64,000 nucleotides of DNA from a bacterium (GCA_031082145.1 JAVHLP010000002.1:33214-97213), one strand, 5' to 3'; shown: positions 12,084 through 22,214, counted from the first letter of the stretch. Program-made: numbers and translations. Notes: a model not told the origin generated them from the sequence alone.

Positions 12084-12752
12084 GTGGCCGCAGTTCGCCT
12101 GGTGATGTTGGGACCACCCGGGGCCGGCAAGGGCACCCAGGCCAGACGGCTTGCTGACGACCTGGGCTTGCTCCACATTGCCACCGGCGACATCCTCCGC
12201 CAGGCTGCGGCAGCCGACACCGACCTCGGCCGGCAGGCGGCAGCCATCATGAGCCAAGGTGGGCTGGTTCCCGACGCCGTTATGATCGGTCTGATCGCGG
12301 AGCGGTTGGGCGATCCGGCCGCCACCGGCGGGTTTGTCCTGGACGGTTTTCCCCGGACCGTGGAGCAGGCCCAAGCCCTGGATGAACTGATGCGGGAGCA
12401 GACCGGGAGAGAGATCGACGCAGCCGTCTACCTTGATGCTCCGGAGGAGGAACTTGTCCGGCGATCCGCCAGCCGCCGGGTGTGCCGGGGTTGTGGGGCC
12501 AACTACAACCTGATCTCCTCGCCCCCGAGGCGAGAGTCGATTTGCGACGCCTGTGGGGGAGGGCTGTACTTACGGGATGACGACCGCGAGGGGACGGTAA
12601 GGCGACGGTTGGCTGTATACCGGGACCTGACCCATCCGGTGACCGCTTACTACGACGCGCGGGGCTGCCTGCGACGGGTTGACGGGCTGGCCCCACCGGA
12701 CCAGGTCTACCAGGACCTGCGCCGCCAGTTGGCAGGGCTGGAGCGGGCGTGA
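12084..12752 (+). CDS. adk: Adenylate kinase, zinc-LID type
   Basis: Interconverts ATP, ADP and AMP in the cytoplasm. It has the P-loop GPPGAGKGTQ, the AMP-binding TGDILR and DGFPRT segments, and a long LID domain with Cys134, Cys137, Cys154 and Cys157, the structural zinc site of many Gram-positive enzymes. It has 222 residues, a GTG start at 12084, 7 bases after secY. Confidence 0.98.
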   Translation: MAAVRLVMLGPPGAGKGTQARRLADDLGLLHIATGDILRQAAAADTDLGRQAAAIMSQGGLVPDAVMIGLIAERLGDPAATGGFVLDGFPRTVEQAQALDELMREQTGREIDAAVYLDAPEEELVRRSASRRVCRGCGANYNLISSPPRRESICDACGGGLYLRDDDREGTVRRRLAVYRDLTHPVTAYYDARGCLRRVDGLAPPDQVYQDLRRQLAGLERA

Positions 12753-13495
12753 TCCTACTCAAGTCGGAGCGGGAGATCGAGTCTATGCGCCAGGCGGGGC
12801 GCATCCTGGCCCTATGCTTGGAGGAGTTGCGTTTGGCGGTGATCCCGGGAGTGCGGACGGGCGATCTCGACCGGCTGGCTGAGAAGCTGATCAGCCATCA
12901 CGGCGGGCTCCCCGCCTTCAAGGGATACCGCGGATACCCGGCCGCTATCTGCACCTCGGTGAACTCTCAGGTCGTGCACGGCATCCCCGGCCCCCGGAAG
13001 CTGGAGGAAGGGGACATCGTGAGTATCGACGCCGGCGTCCGGTACGAAGGGTTTCACGCCGACGCCGCGATAACCGTCCCCGTGGGTGAGGTGCCGCAGG
13101 CAGCCCGGAGGCTGATCGACGTGACCCGGGAGGCGCTCGGAAGGGCCGTGGCCCGGGCCCAGACCGGCCACCGGCTCACCGATATCTCTCACGCCGTGCA
13201 GGACTGGGTGGAGAAGGCGGGATTCAGCGTTGTCAGGGAGTATGGGGGCCACGGGATCGGGCGGGACATGCACGAGGAGCCCCAGGTGCCAAACTTCGGC
13301 CCCCCCGGCAGTGGGCCGGTGCTCAAACCAGGCCTCGTCCTGGCCCTCGAACCGATGGTAAACGCCGGTGGCTGGGAGGTAGAAACCCTGGAAGACGATT
13401 GGACGGTGGTCACCTGTGATCGTAGCCTGTCGGCGCACTTCGAGCACACGGTGGCCGTAACCGCCGACGGCCCCCAGATCCTCACCCTTCCTTAG
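12749..13495 (+). CDS. map: Methionine aminopeptidase, type I
   Basis: Removes the initiator methionine from new proteins. The five metal ligands can be seen: the two aspartates in SIDAGVRYEGFHADAAI, the histidine in GHGIGRDMHEEP, and the glutamates in ALEPMV and HFEHTVAV. It has 248 residues; the GTG start overlaps the adk stop by four bases. Confidence 0.98.
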   Translation: MILLKSEREIESMRQAGRILALCLEELRLAVIPGVRTGDLDRLAEKLISHHGGLPAFKGYRGYPAAICTSVNSQVVHGIPGPRKLEEGDIVSIDAGVRYEGFHADAAITVPVGEVPQAARRLIDVTREALGRAVARAQTGHRLTDISHAVQDWVEKAGFSVVREYGGHGIGRDMHEEPQVPNFGPPGSGPVLKPGLVLALEPMVNAGGWEVETLEDDWTVVTCDRSLSAHFEHTVAVTADGPQILTLP

Positions 13496-13515
13496 TGGAG
13501 ACGGGGACTGCGTTG

Positions 13516-13524
13516 TGGTATAAT
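13516..13524 (+). promoter_or_regulatory. Extended -10 promoter candidate before the KOW/infA genes
   Basis: The sequence TGGTATAAT is a perfect TATAAT with the TGn extension, in the 66-base gap after map. I find no good -35 box at 16-18 bases, which extended -10 promoters can do without. It would drive the KOW gene, infA, rpmJ and the alpha operon; a promoter before infA is known in Bacillus. Confidence 0.6.
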
Positions 13525-13561
13525 TACAAGTTGCTGGTGTTCCGGCGGGAGGGACTGCCCG

Positions 13562-13855
13562 GTGAAGGGACAGGAGATCCGGCCCGGCCAGCTGGTGAGT
13601 TCTCGCGCCGGTCGCGATCAGGGTCACTTCTACCTGGTCTTGGCAATCAGGGACGAGCGGACGGCCCTGGTAGTAGACGGGCGAACACGTCCGGTTGCCG
13701 GCCCAAAACGCAAGAACCCAAAGCATCTTGAGCCGCATGCCTGCGCGGCGGAGGATCTCTGCCGTCGCTTGGCCGGCGGCGAACCGGTCGACGACGCGGA
13801 GATTCGCCAGGCGATCAAGCGCCTGGCCTCCAGGGTGACGGGTGACGAGATATGA
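13562..13855 (+). CDS. KOW-domain RNA-binding protein (L14e-like)
   Basis: Small protein of 97 residues whose first half ([22 protein letters not shown]) is a KOW motif like that of archaeal/eukaryotic L14e. Clostridial genomes often place such a gene between map and infA, which is the context here. A ribosome-linked RNA-binding role is inferred; no biochemical function is known to me. The GTG start at 13562 is weakly supported by a GGCGGGAGGG run upstream. Confidence 0.85.
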   Translation: MKGQEIRPGQLVSSRAGRDQGHFYLVLAIRDERTALVVDGRTRPVAGPKRKNPKHLEPHACAAEDLCRRLAGGEPVDDAEIRQAIKRLASRVTGDEI

Positions 13856-13886
13856 TGGGTTGTCTCCAGGGGAGGATGTTTCCGGC

Positions 13887-14105
13887 ATGGGCAAAGAAGA
13901 TGTGATCGAGGTCGAGGGCAAGGTGATCGAGCCTCTCCCTAACGCCATGTTCAGGGTAGAGTTGCAGAATGGCCACCGGGTTCTCGCTCACATCTCGGGA
14001 AAGATACGGATGAACTTCATCCGCATTCTCCCCGGCGACCGCGTTCTCGTGGAGCTATCGCCCTACGACCTGACCCGCGGCAGGATCATCTACCGTTACC
14101 GGTAG
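13887..14105 (+). CDS. infA: Translation initiation factor IF-1
   Basis: OB-fold factor that binds the 30S A site during initiation. At 72 residues it is exactly the usual length, with [30 protein letters not shown] and [14 protein letters not shown] 13887 follows GGGGAGGAT. Confidence 0.99.
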   Translation: MGKEDVIEVEGKVIEPLPNAMFRVELQNGHRVLAHISGKIRMNFIRILPGDRVLVELSPYDLTRGRIIYRYR

Positions 14106-14131
14106 AGGGCGAATGAGGGAGGGCCAGGCAG

Positions 14132-14245
14132 ATGAAAGTGAGGCCTTCAGTCAAGCGTCTGTGTGACAAGTGCAAGGTGATCCGGCGAGAAGGCAAGGTG
14201 CTGGTCATCTGCGAGAACCCGAAACACAAGCAGAAGCAGGGATAG
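14132..14245 (+). CDS. rpmJ: 50S ribosomal protein L36
   Basis: 37-residue zinc protein read directly from the sequence: it starts [15 protein letters not shown] and ends KHKQKQG. Zinc ligands are Cys11, Cys14, Cys27 and His32 (the C+ form). ATG 14132 is preceded by GAGGGAGGGCC. It sits between infA and rpsM as usual. Confidence 0.98.
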   Translation: MKVRPSVKRLCDKCKVIRREGKVLVICENPKHKQKQG

Positions 14246-14257
14246 GGGGTCGGGACA

Positions 14258-14629
14258 TTGGCCAGGATCGCCGGCGTTGACCTGCCCCGGGAGAAGCGAG
14301 TCGAGGTCGCTCTCACCTACATCTACGGACTAGGTGCGGCCAGAGCGCGGGAAGTTCTCTCCATCGCGCGGGTCAACCCCGACACCCGGGTCAGAAATCT
14401 GACCGAGGAGGAAGTCAGTCGCCTGCGCGAGGCGATTGACCGGAACTACAAGGTGGAAGGGGATCTCCAGCGCGAGGTCCAGATGAACATCAAGCGGCTC
14501 ATAGACATCGGATCTTACCGGGGTCTCCGCCATCGCCGGGGTCTCCCCGTGCGGGGCCAGAGGACACGCACCAACGCTCGGACCCGCAAGGGGCCCAAGA
14601 AGACGGTGGGGGTCCGGAGGAAGAAGTAG
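14258..14629 (+). CDS. rpsM: 30S ribosomal protein S13
   Basis: Head protein contacting tRNA and the 50S bridge. It begins [14 protein letters not shown] and ends with the basic segment [19 protein letters not shown]. It has 123 residues and a TTG start at 14258, 12 bases after rpmJ. Confidence 0.98.
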   Translation: MARIAGVDLPREKRVEVALTYIYGLGAARAREVLSIARVNPDTRVRNLTEEEVSRLREAIDRNYKVEGDLQREVQMNIKRLIDIGSYRGLRHRRGLPVRGQRTRTNARTRKGPKKTVGVRRKK

Positions 14630-14655
14630 TCTGAGCGGGAGAGGGGTGAGTGCCC

Positions 14656-15048
14656 ATGCCCCCCAGGAGAGGGGCCAGGGCGAAGCGCAAGGAGAGGAAG
14701 ATGATCGACCGGGGGGTCGCTCACATACGGTCCACCTTTAACAACACCATCGTGACCATATGCGACCCGGCGGGCAACACCATTTCCTGGGCTTCGGCCG
14801 GGGTGCTGGGCTTCAAGGGCTCCAAGAAGAGCACTCCCTTTGCCGCCCAGATGGCGGCCGACCGGGCCGCCCGCGAGGCTATGGAGCACGGCATGCGCGA
14901 GGTGGAGGTGCTCGTCAAGGGGCCCGGTTCCGGCCGGGAAGCGGCCATCAGGTCGCTTCAGGCAGCGGGCCTTGAGGTCAACGTGATCAAGGACGTGACC
15001 CCCATTCCCCACAATGGCTGCCGCCCCCCGAAGCGGCGCCGGGTTTAG
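14656..15048 (+). CDS. rpsK: 30S ribosomal protein S11
   Basis: Platform protein at the mRNA exit. It has [35 protein letters not shown] and the C-terminal [15 protein letters not shown] 14656 gives 130 residues with GAGAGGGGTG about 7 bases upstream; GTG 14650 is the alternative and would add two residues. Confidence 0.97.
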   Translation: MPPRRGARAKRKERKMIDRGVAHIRSTFNNTIVTICDPAGNTISWASAGVLGFKGSKKSTPFAAQMAADRAAREAMEHGMREVEVLVKGPGSGREAAIRSLQAAGLEVNVIKDVTPIPHNGCRPPKRRRV

Positions 15049-15067
15049 ATCCACGGGAGGTGCAATG

Positions 15068-15709
15068 ATGGCGAGGTACACCGGCCCCGTCTGCCGGCTC
15101 TGCCGGCGGGAGGCGGTGAAGCTACACCTGAAGGGCGAGCGCTGTTTCGGCCCGAAGTGCCCGGTGGACAAGGGTGCGGGCCCGCCCGGGATGCGGGCGG
15201 GTAAGGGCCCCATGCGGAGATCCAAGCCGACCGAGTACGCGCTCCAGTTGAGGGAGAAGCAGAAGGCCAGGCGGATTTACGGGGTCATGGAGCGGCAGTT
15301 CAGGCGGTATTACCAGCGGGCGGCCAGGGCTAAGGGAGTTACCGGGTCCCTGTTGCTGCAGCTACTGGAGCGCCGGTTGGACAACGTGGTCTACCGGCTG
15401 GGCTTGGCCACCTCCCGCCGGGAGGCCCGGCAGTTGGTTCGTCACGGTCATTTCCTGGTCAACGAGGTGAACGTGAACATACCGTCCTACTTGGTCCGGG
15501 AGGGCGACGCGATAGCTATCCGCCCCAAGAGCCGGGAATCCCGGCGCATCAAGGAGCTCCTGGAGGGAGCGGCTAACCGGGGCACTGTGCCCCCCTGGCT
15601 GGAGTGGGATGCCCCGCAGGGGCGGGGGCGCGTACTGCGCTCACCGGAACGGGAAGACATAGTTGTCCCCGTCGAGGAACGGATGGTTGTGGAGAAGTAC
15701 TCGCGCTAG
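15068..15709 (+). CDS. rpsD: 30S ribosomal protein S4
   Basis: Primary 16S rRNA-binding assembly protein. It has an S4 domain ([28 protein letters not shown]) and an N-terminal zinc site with Cys9, Cys12, Cys26 and Cys31. Two adjacent ATG codons exist at 15065 and 15068; GGGAGG at 15055-15060 is 7 bases before the second, giving 213 residues. Confidence 0.98.
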   Translation: MARYTGPVCRLCRREAVKLHLKGERCFGPKCPVDKGAGPPGMRAGKGPMRRSKPTEYALQLREKQKARRIYGVMERQFRRYYQRAARAKGVTGSLLLQLLERRLDNVVYRLGLATSRREARQLVRHGHFLVNEVNVNIPSYLVREGDAIAIRPKSRESRRIKELLEGAANRGTVPPWLEWDAPQGRGRVLRSPEREDIVVPVEERMVVEKYSR

Positions 15710-15759
15710 CAATCCTGACGGGACCTGGCGGCGTTTTCACGTCGGGAGGGACGTTGCGC

Positions 15760-16701
15760 ATGATTGGTATTGAGCGGCCCCGGATCGAGTGTGAAGAACT
15801 GACCCGGGATCACGGCCGGTTCGTTGTGGAGCCGTTGGAGCGGGGCTATGGCATTACCCTCGGCAATTCCCTGCGCCGGATCCTGCTGTCCTCGCTGCCC
15901 GGCGCGGCGGTAACCTCGGTGCGGATTGACGGGGTGCTACATGAGTTCTCGACCATCACCGGGGTGGTGGAAGACACCACGGACATCATCCTGGCCATCA
16001 AGAAACTGGCCATTCGCCTCACCCGGGACGAGCCTCGAGTCTTGCGGCTGGAGGTGGAGGGCGAGCGAAGGGTAACCGCTGCCGACATTCTCTGCCCGCC
16101 AGAGGTGGAGATCGTGAATCCCGAGCTGCGGTTGGCGACCCTATCCGATTCAGGCCGGCTGATCATGGAGATGACGGTTGAGCGGGGACGAGGCTACGTA
16201 CCGGCGGACCGCAATAAGCGCCCGGACCAGCCGATAGGCGTCATACCGGTGGACTCCCTGTTCACGCCCATTCGCAAGGTCAACTACACCGTCGAGGACA
16301 CCCGGGTGGGTCAGGTCACCAACTACGACCGCCTCCGGATCGAGGTGTGGACGAACGGTACGGTCAGACCGGACGAGGCGGTCAGCATGGGAGCCAAGGT
16401 ACTCAACGAGCACTTCGCCCTCTTCGTGCGACTGACGGAAAACGCGGACGCCTTGGAGGTTATGGCCGAGGAGCAGGAAGATGAGCGGAGCCGGGTCCTG
16501 GAAATGCCCATTGAGGAACTCGACCTGTCTGTCCGTTCCTACAACTGTCTGAAGCGAGCCGGGATCAACTCGGTGGGCGAGCTCATCTCGCGGACTGAGA
16601 CGGAGATGATGAAGGTTCGCAACCTCGGCAAGAAGTCGCTGGAAGAGGTAAAGCAGAAACTGGGCGTCCTGGGCCTGGCATTGGCGGAACCGGAAGAGTA
16701 G
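15760..16701 (+). CDS. rpoA: RNA polymerase alpha subunit
   Basis: Assembly scaffold of RNA polymerase; its C-terminal domain contacts UP elements and activators. The N-terminal domain has [20 protein letters not shown]; the C-terminal domain has [16 protein letters not shown] and [13 protein letters not shown]. It has 313 residues from ATG 15760, 9 bases after GGGAGGG; TTG 15754 is too close to that site. Confidence 0.98.
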   Translation: MIGIERPRIECEELTRDHGRFVVEPLERGYGITLGNSLRRILLSSLPGAAVTSVRIDGVLHEFSTITGVVEDTTDIILAIKKLAIRLTRDEPRVLRLEVEGERRVTAADILCPPEVEIVNPELRLATLSDSGRLIMEMTVERGRGYVPADRNKRPDQPIGVIPVDSLFTPIRKVNYTVEDTRVGQVTNYDRLRIEVWTNGTVRPDEAVSMGAKVLNEHFALFVRLTENADALEVMAEEQEDERSRVLEMPIEELDLSVRSYNCLKRAGINSVGELISRTETEMMKVRNLGKKSLEEVKQKLGVLGLALAEPEE

Positions 16702-16723
16702 AGAAAGGGGCCGGGGCCGACTC

Positions 16724-17062
16724 ATGAGACAGAGGAAGCTGGGAATGGTAACCGAACACCGGATGGCGACCCTTCGGTCCATGGTCACCTCCTTTCTCGA
16801 CCACGAGAAGATAGAGACTACTGAGGCTCGGGCCCGTGAAGTGCGGCGGATGGCGGAGCGGCTGATTACCCTTGCCAAGCGGGGGGATCTGCACGCACGG
16901 CGTCAGGCGATGCAAGTAGTCACCGACGAGGACGTGGCGAAGAAGCTGTTCGACACCTTGGCGGCCCGATACGCTGGGCGCGAGGGTGGCTATACGCGGC
17001 TTCTCCGGCTGGGCGCCCGGCGGGGCGACGCGGCGCCACTCGTTTCGCTCGAACTGGTCTAG
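16724..17062 (+). CDS. rplQ: 50S ribosomal protein L17
   Basis: Large-subunit protein near the exit tunnel, typical last ribosomal gene of the alpha operon. It has [20 protein letters not shown] and [18 protein letters not shown]. It has 112 residues from ATG 16724, 22 bases after rpoA. Confidence 0.98.
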   Translation: MRQRKLGMVTEHRMATLRSMVTSFLDHEKIETTEARAREVRRMAERLITLAKRGDLHARRQAMQVVTDEDVAKKLFDTLAARYAGREGGYTRLLRLGARRGDAAPLVSLELV

Positions 17063-17133
17063 CGACCTCGGTGAGCACGGGAGAGGGCGGGGGCCAGACC
17101 TCCGCCCCTTGCCTTCAGGGGTGGCGGTGGGGC

Positions 17134-17973
17134 ATGGAAGAACCCATCATCCGGCTGGAGAGCGTCACGCACCACTACCATGCGGGCCGGGATAACCAGA
17201 CGGCCGCCCTGGACGAACTCAGCCTGGAGATCGCCGCCGGGGAGTTCGTGGCCGTGGTGGGTCCCAACGGGAGCGGCAAGTCGACCCTGGCCAAGCACCT
17301 GAACGCGCTCCTACTGCCGACCAAGGGCGTGGTCCGGGTTGACGGGCTTGATACCCGCGAACCGGCCCACCTGTGGGAGGTCCGGCGGACGGTTGGCATG
17401 GTCTTCCAAAACCCCGACAACCAGATCGTGGCCACCGTGGTAGACGAGGACGTTGCCTTCGGCCCCGAGAACCTCGGGGTTAAGCCCGATGAGATCCGGT
17501 CTCGGGTCAGGGAAGCGCTTGCGTTGGTGGGGATGGCTGCGCTGGCCGACCGCCCGCCCCACCTTCTCTCAGGCGGGCAGAAACAGAGGGTAGCCATCGC
17601 CGGGGTGCTGGCCATGCGGCCGCGCTGCCTGGTGTTGGATGAGGCCACGGCGATGCTGGACCCGGCGGGAAGGGACGAGGTGCTCGCGACGGTACGCCGC
17701 TTGAACCGCGACGAGGGGCTGACCGTCGTCTATATCACCCACTTCATGGAGGAGACGGCGGGAGCGGATCGCGTGGTCGTGCTGGACCGGGGACAGATGT
17801 TCCTGGAAGGGACGCCCCGGTACGTTTTCAGCCACGCCCGGCAGCTGGATCGCATCGGGCTTGACGTCCCGCCCGTGACCGCCCTTGCCGCCAAGCTCAG
17901 GACTTCGGGCTTGGACGTGCCGGCCGACACCCTCACGGTGGAAGAGATGGTACAGGCTCTATGCCCATCCTGA
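17134..17973 (+). CDS. ecfA1: ECF transporter ATPase EcfA1
   Basis: ATP-binding subunit of an energy-coupling-factor module that powers uptake of vitamins or metals by exchangeable S components. It has Walker A GPNGSGKST, the signature LSGGQKQRVAIAG and Walker B CLVLDEATAMLDP. I start at ATG 17134 (279 residues); the frame is open back to 17071 but that part shows no homology. The upstream binding site is weak (GGTGG). It overlaps ecfA2 by 13 bases. Confidence 0.95.
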   Translation: MEEPIIRLESVTHHYHAGRDNQTAALDELSLEIAAGEFVAVVGPNGSGKSTLAKHLNALLLPTKGVVRVDGLDTREPAHLWEVRRTVGMVFQNPDNQIVATVVDEDVAFGPENLGVKPDEIRSRVREALALVGMAALADRPPHLLSGGQKQRVAIAGVLAMRPRCLVLDEATAMLDPAGRDEVLATVRRLNRDEGLTVVYITHFMEETAGADRVVVLDRGQMFLEGTPRYVFSHARQLDRIGLDVPPVTALAAKLRTSGLDVPADTLTVEEMVQALCPS

Positions 17974-18827
17974 TCGAGGCCTTGGATCACGTATACCAAG
18001 TAGGCACAGCACGGCCGGTACAAGCGCTGTCCGGCATAGATCTTACGATAGCTGACGGGGAGATCTTGGGCATCATCGGGCCCACCGGTTCCGGCAAGTC
18101 CACACTGGTCCAGCACCTGAACGGTTTGCTCCGGCCCACCCGGGGGAGGGTGTTGGTGGACGGAGTGGATCTGTCCGACCGTAAGGCCGACCTCAGGGCC
18201 GTACGGCAGAAGGTGGGCTTGGTCTTCCAGTATCCGGAACACCAGTTGTTCGAGGAGACGGTGGCTGAAGACGTTGCCTTCGGTCCCCGCAACCTGGGGC
18301 TGTCGGAGGGCGCCTTGCGGGAGCGGGTGGCCCGGGCCCTCCGAACCGTGGGGCTTCCGGCGGAGATCGGTGCCCGGTCGCCTTTCGCCCTGTCCGGGGG
18401 GCAGATGCGCAGGGTGGCCCTGGCCGGGGTGCTGGCCATGGAGCCGGCGGTACTGGTCCTGGACGAGCCGGCTGCCGGTCTGGACCCCCAAGGCCGCCGC
18501 GACATCCTGGGTCACGTACGGCGCCTACACCAGGAGCGGCGGATAACCGTCATATTGGTCTCTCACAGTATGGAGGAAGTAGCCCGGCTGTGTGAGCGGC
18601 TGGTGGTCTTGGACGGTGGCCGGGTGGTGATGGATGGGCGGACCCGGGACATCTTCGCTCAGGGTGATCGCCTGCGGCAGGTCGGCCTTGGGCCCCCGGC
18701 CATCACCCGCCTGATGGAGGAGTTGCGCCGGCGGGGGAAGGACGTTCGGGCCGACGCGGTCACGGTGGACGAGGCGGCCGCCGAGATCCTGCGTCACTGG
18801 CGGGGAAGGGCCTGCGCACATGCTTAG
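17961..18827 (+). CDS. ecfA2: ECF transporter ATPase EcfA2
   Basis: Second ATPase of the module, pairing with EcfA1. Walker A is GPTGSGKST, the signature LSGGQMRRVALAG, Walker B LVLDEPAAGLDP. It has 288 residues from ATG 17961, overlapping both neighbours. The substrate depends on S components, none of which is in this window. Confidence 0.96.
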   Translation: MPILIEALDHVYQVGTARPVQALSGIDLTIADGEILGIIGPTGSGKSTLVQHLNGLLRPTRGRVLVDGVDLSDRKADLRAVRQKVGLVFQYPEHQLFEETVAEDVAFGPRNLGLSEGALRERVARALRTVGLPAEIGARSPFALSGGQMRRVALAGVLAMEPAVLVLDEPAAGLDPQGRRDILGHVRRLHQERRITVILVSHSMEEVARLCERLVVLDGGRVVMDGRTRDIFAQGDRLRQVGLGPPAITRLMEELRRRGKDVRADAVTVDEAAAEILRHWRGRACAHA

Positions 18828-19620
18828 GGACATCACCATCGGGCAGTACCTGGCTCGCGACTCATCGGTTCACCGCCTGGATCCCCGAACCAAGATCCTC
18901 AGCACGCTGGTCTTCATGGTGATCCTGTTTCTGGTGCCGCATGTCGGCGGCTACGTCGTCCTCAGCTTCCTGATCGGACTGCTGATAGCCATGGCCCGTG
19001 TTCCCTTGCGGATGGTGCTGCGGGGCCTGAGGCCGCTGGCGTTCATCCTGGCTCTCACCTTCATCCTGCAACTCTTCATGACCCGTGGCGACCCTCTGTT
19101 CCGGCTGGGAACCCTCGTCGCCACCCGGGAAGGGCTCAACATGGGGATCTTCATGGTGTTCAGGCTCTCCCTGCTCATCGTGGTCGCCTCCCTGTTGACC
19201 CTAACCACCTCGCCCATAGCCCTTACCGATGGACTGGAGCGCCTGCTCCGGCCCTTCCGGCGGGTCGGCGTACCCGCTCACGAGCTGGCCATGATGATGA
19301 CCATAGCCCTGCGCTTCATCCCAACCCTACTGGAGGAAGCGGACAAGATCATGAAAGCGCAGGTCGCCAGGGGCGCGGATTTCCAAAGTGGGAATCTCCT
19401 CCGCCGGGCCCGGAGCCTGGTGCCCTTGTTGGTACCGCTCTTTGTCAGCTCGTTCCGCCGAGCGGATGAACTGGCCCTGGCTATGGAGGCCAGGTGCTAC
19501 CGTGGCGGGGAGGGTCGGACCCGGATGAAGGAACTGCGCTTTCAAGTGCGAGACGGGGTGGCCCTGCTGATTGCCCTCGCTCTGGTGCTAGGAGTTGTTC
19601 GCCTGCGTGGGTGGATCTGA
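18820..19620 (+). CDS. ecfT: ECF transporter transmembrane subunit EcfT
   Basis: Membrane scaffold that couples the two ATPases to S components. It has 266 residues with several hydrophobic segments, the coupling-helix motif VARGADFQSG and the second motif MEARCYRGGEGRT. ATG 18820 overlaps ecfA2 by 8 bases. Confidence 0.95.
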   Translation: MLRDITIGQYLARDSSVHRLDPRTKILSTLVFMVILFLVPHVGGYVVLSFLIGLLIAMARVPLRMVLRGLRPLAFILALTFILQLFMTRGDPLFRLGTLVATREGLNMGIFMVFRLSLLIVVASLLTLTTSPIALTDGLERLLRPFRRVGVPAHELAMMMTIALRFIPTLLEEADKIMKAQVARGADFQSGNLLRRARSLVPLLVPLFVSSFRRADELALAMEARCYRGGEGRTRMKELRFQVRDGVALLIALALVLGVVRLRGWI

Positions 19621-20470
19621 GAGAGATCGGGGAGAAACTCGGAACGTTCGACTCCGGGTGGCGTATGACGGCACCGGCTTCCACGGTTTCCAGACTCAGA
19701 GACCGGGCCAGCGGACGGTGCAGTCGGAGTTGGAACGGGCGATCCTGGCCCTGACCGGCCGGCCGGCCCGGGTTACGGCGGCGGGACGCACCGATGCCGG
19801 TGTGCACGCCCGCGGCCAGGTCGCGAACTTCCGCACCCGATCACGGATACCCGCCGATCGGTGGCCCCCGGCCCTGGGTACGGCCTTGCCGCAGGACATC
19901 GCGGTGCTCGGAGCGGAAGACGCTCCCCCCGGCTTTCACGCCCGCCGGCATGCCACCGGCAAGGTGTACCGCTACCTGATCTACCTGAGCCGTTGGCCGT
20001 CGCCTTTCTGGGACCGCTATGCCCTCCGGTTGATGAAGCCGTTGGATGTGGAGGCCATGGGCCGGGCGGCCGCCATACTCGAGGGTCACCACGACTTCCG
20101 CGCTTTTCAGGACTCCGGGGCGCCCCGCCGGAATACGGTGAGAGAGTTGAGCCGGCTCGGCCTGCATGAGTTCCCCGAGGAGCGCCTGTGGGACTTGCTG
20201 CATCCGCCGGCCAGCCCCAGCCCGAACCGATTCCTGGTGGTGACCCTGGCCGCCGATGGATTCCTCTACCACATGGCCCGCATCATCGTGGGCACGCTGC
20301 TGGAGGTCGGCAAGGGCCGGATGGCCGCCGCCACGGTGGCCCGGATCCTCCATGACGGCAGGCGCGAGCAGGCCGGCCCCACCGCCCCGGCCCGCGGACT
20401 ATGCCTGGAGGCAGTCCACTACCCCCGTGAGGCGGGGATTTTCCTTGACACTGCCCCATCCGTGAAATAG
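19607..20470 (+). CDS. truA: tRNA pseudouridine(38-40) synthase TruA
   Basis: Isomerises uridine at positions 38-40 of the tRNA anticodon stem-loop. The motif [14 protein letters not shown] holds the catalytic aspartate, and [13 protein letters not shown] is the usual N-terminal strand. The start is uncertain: GTG 19607 (287 residues) and TTG 19595 are both in frame and overlap ecfT. Its position after ecfT and before rplM is the Firmicute order. Confidence 0.95.
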   Translation: MGGSERDRGETRNVRLRVAYDGTGFHGFQTQRPGQRTVQSELERAILALTGRPARVTAAGRTDAGVHARGQVANFRTRSRIPADRWPPALGTALPQDIAVLGAEDAPPGFHARRHATGKVYRYLIYLSRWPSPFWDRYALRLMKPLDVEAMGRAAAILEGHHDFRAFQDSGAPRRNTVRELSRLGLHEFPEERLWDLLHPPASPSPNRFLVVTLAADGFLYHMARIIVGTLLEVGKGRMAAATVARILHDGRREQAGPTAPARGLCLEAVHYPREAGIFLDTAPSVK

Positions 20471-20473
20471 AAT
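20445..20473 (+). promoter_or_regulatory. Sigma-A type promoter for rplM-rpsI
   Basis: TTGACA at 20445-20450 and TAGAAT at 20468-20473 are separated by 17 bases, close to the vegetative consensus. It lies over the end of truA and 32 bases before the rplM start, so the L13/S9 pair probably has its own promoter. Confidence 0.8.
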
Positions 20474-20504
20474 GTTTTGTGTGCGAGGTAGGGGGGACAG
20501 TTGC

Positions 20505-20942
20505 TTGAGAACCACCTACATGGCCCGGCCCTCGGAGATCAAGCGCCAGTGGTACTTGGTGGATGCCGCCGGCAAGCCGCTCGGCCGCATTGCCAGTCAG
20601 GTCGCCCACGTGTTGCGGGGCAAGCACAAGCCTACCTTCACCCCGTTCCTGGATACGGGGGACCACGTGATCGTGATCAACGCTGCGCAGGCGGTTCTCA
20701 CCGGCCGCAAGCTCGACCAGAAGATGCACTTCCGGCACTCCGGCTACCCGGGGGGAGCCCGGTTTACTAGCTATCGCCGGCTGATGGCGGAGCGCCCGGA
20801 ACGGGCAGTTGAACTGGCCGTGAAGGGTATGCTACCGCACAACCGGCTGGGACGGGCCATGGCGAAGAAGCTGAAAGTCTACCGGGGGGCGGAGCACCCC
20901 CATCAGGCTCAGCAACCGCAGCCGCTGGAGCTAAGCCTTTAG
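20505..20942 (+). CDS. rplM: 50S ribosomal protein L13
   Basis: Early-assembly large-subunit protein. It starts [20 protein letters not shown] after TTG 20505, exactly where homologues begin; the binding site is GAGGTAGGGGGG. It has [20 protein letters not shown] and [10 protein letters not shown]. It has 145 residues and is paired with rpsI. Confidence 0.97.
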   Translation: MRTTYMARPSEIKRQWYLVDAAGKPLGRIASQVAHVLRGKHKPTFTPFLDTGDHVIVINAAQAVLTGRKLDQKMHFRHSGYPGGARFTSYRRLMAERPERAVELAVKGMLPHNRLGRAMAKKLKVYRGAEHPHQAQQPQPLELSL

Positions 20943-20963
20943 GTCAGCGCGAGGAGGCCAAGT

Positions 20964-21362
20964 ATGCCCGATATCGAAGGCTGTTTCTACGCCACCGGAC
21001 GTCGCAAGGCGGCGGTTGCGAGGATCAGGCTAGTGGCTGGTCAAGGCGATGTCGCGGTTAACGGCAGACCGCTGGAAGAGTACTTCCCCACGCCGGCCCT
21101 GCAATCCCAAGTCCGGGCACCGCTGAAGGTGGCCGGCGCAGAGGGCAAGTACGACGTCATGGTGGCGGTCGTTGGCGGCGGTGTAGCCGGTCAGGCCGGG
21201 GCGGTCCGGCACGGTATCGCCCGGGCCCTCCTGAAAGTCGATTCCGAGTTGAGAACGCCGTTGAAGAGAGAGGGTTTCCTGACCCGCGACCCCCGGGTCA
21301 AGGAGAGGCGCAAGTACGGGCTCAAGAAAGCCCGCAAGGCGCCCCAGTTCAGCAAGAGGTAG
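20964..21362 (+). CDS. rpsI: 30S ribosomal protein S9
   Basis: Head protein whose C-terminal tail reaches the P-site tRNA. It has [28 protein letters not shown] and the basic tail [12 protein letters not shown]. It has 132 residues from ATG 20964. Confidence 0.98.
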   Translation: MPDIEGCFYATGRRKAAVARIRLVAGQGDVAVNGRPLEEYFPTPALQSQVRAPLKVAGAEGKYDVMVAVVGGGVAGQAGAVRHGIARALLKVDSELRTPLKREGFLTRDPRVKERRKYGLKKARKAPQFSKR

Positions 21363-21424
21363 ATTGTTCCCTGCGGCTTGCGACCGCGCCCCTCGCATAG
21401 ACATACTGGGCGGGGGGTGTTCTG

Positions 21425-22150
21425 TTGCCGAGGCCACGCCTAACCCCTCTCCTGGTTGCCGTGGGATCCCTGGCCCTGCTGGGACGAGCCTTGCTTCCCG
21501 CCGATGCCGTCCCGGCCGTTCCCGCCATCGCCGGCATGTCCGACCGAGTGGTCCTGCTGGATCCCGGCCACGGGGGATACGATCCCGGGGTGATCGGACC
21601 GGGCGGCGAGGTGGAGAAGGAGATCGTACTGGACATCGCCTTGCGTCTGCGAGAACTGCTGGCAGCGGCGGGTGTCCAGGTCGTCATGACCAGGGAGACG
21701 GATCGCCACCTCATGGATCCCGAAGAAGCCGCTCGCCTGGGATCGCGCAAGCGCAGCGATATGGAGGCTCGCCTCCGGCTGGCCGGGGAGGCCCGACCCG
21801 ACGTTTTCGTCAGCCTTCATGTTAACAGCTACCCCGCTCCCCGGTGGTGGGGACCCCAGACCTTTTTCAACCGCGAAGGCCATCCTGACGGCGAGCGGCT
21901 GGCCGGGTCAATCCAGGACAGTCTTAACCGCACGGTTCCCGGCGCGGACCGGCGCGCCAATCCCCGCAACCAGCTCTTCCTGCTCGAGAATCTGGACATG
22001 CCGGCGGTGATCGTGGAACTGGGCTTCGTGTCCCACCCGGCCGAGGCCCGGCGCTTGATGGACGCATCCCACCGCGACGCCTTGGCCTGGGCCATCTTCT
22101 CCGGGCTGGCCGGCTACTTCCTGGCCGCCACCCCCCTCAGCGGTCGCTAG
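21425..22150 (+). CDS. cwlD: N-acetylmuramoyl-L-alanine amidase, CwlD type
   Basis: Zinc amidase (Amidase_3 family) that trims peptide side chains from peptidoglycan; CwlD acts in making spore-cortex muramic-lactam. The N-terminal 25-30 residues are hydrophobic, an export signal or anchor. Zinc and catalytic motifs are LDPGHGGYDPG, the glutamate in EKEIVLD, SLHVNS and VELGFVSHP. It has 241 residues, with a TTG start at 21425 after GGGGGG. The location just after rpsI matches Bacillus cwlD and supports a spore-forming host. Confidence 0.93.
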   Translation: MPRPRLTPLLVAVGSLALLGRALLPADAVPAVPAIAGMSDRVVLLDPGHGGYDPGVIGPGGEVEKEIVLDIALRLRELLAAAGVQVVMTRETDRHLMDPEEAARLGSRKRSDMEARLRLAGEARPDVFVSLHVNSYPAPRWWGPQTFFNREGHPDGERLAGSIQDSLNRTVPGADRRANPRNQLFLLENLDMPAVIVELGFVSHPAEARRLMDASHRDALAWAIFSGLAGYFLAATPLSGR

Positions 22151-22214
22151 GCAGTGAGACTGTCCCGGCATGACCGTTCAGAGTCAAGGCCACACTAGCC
22201 CCAACCCGGGATTT

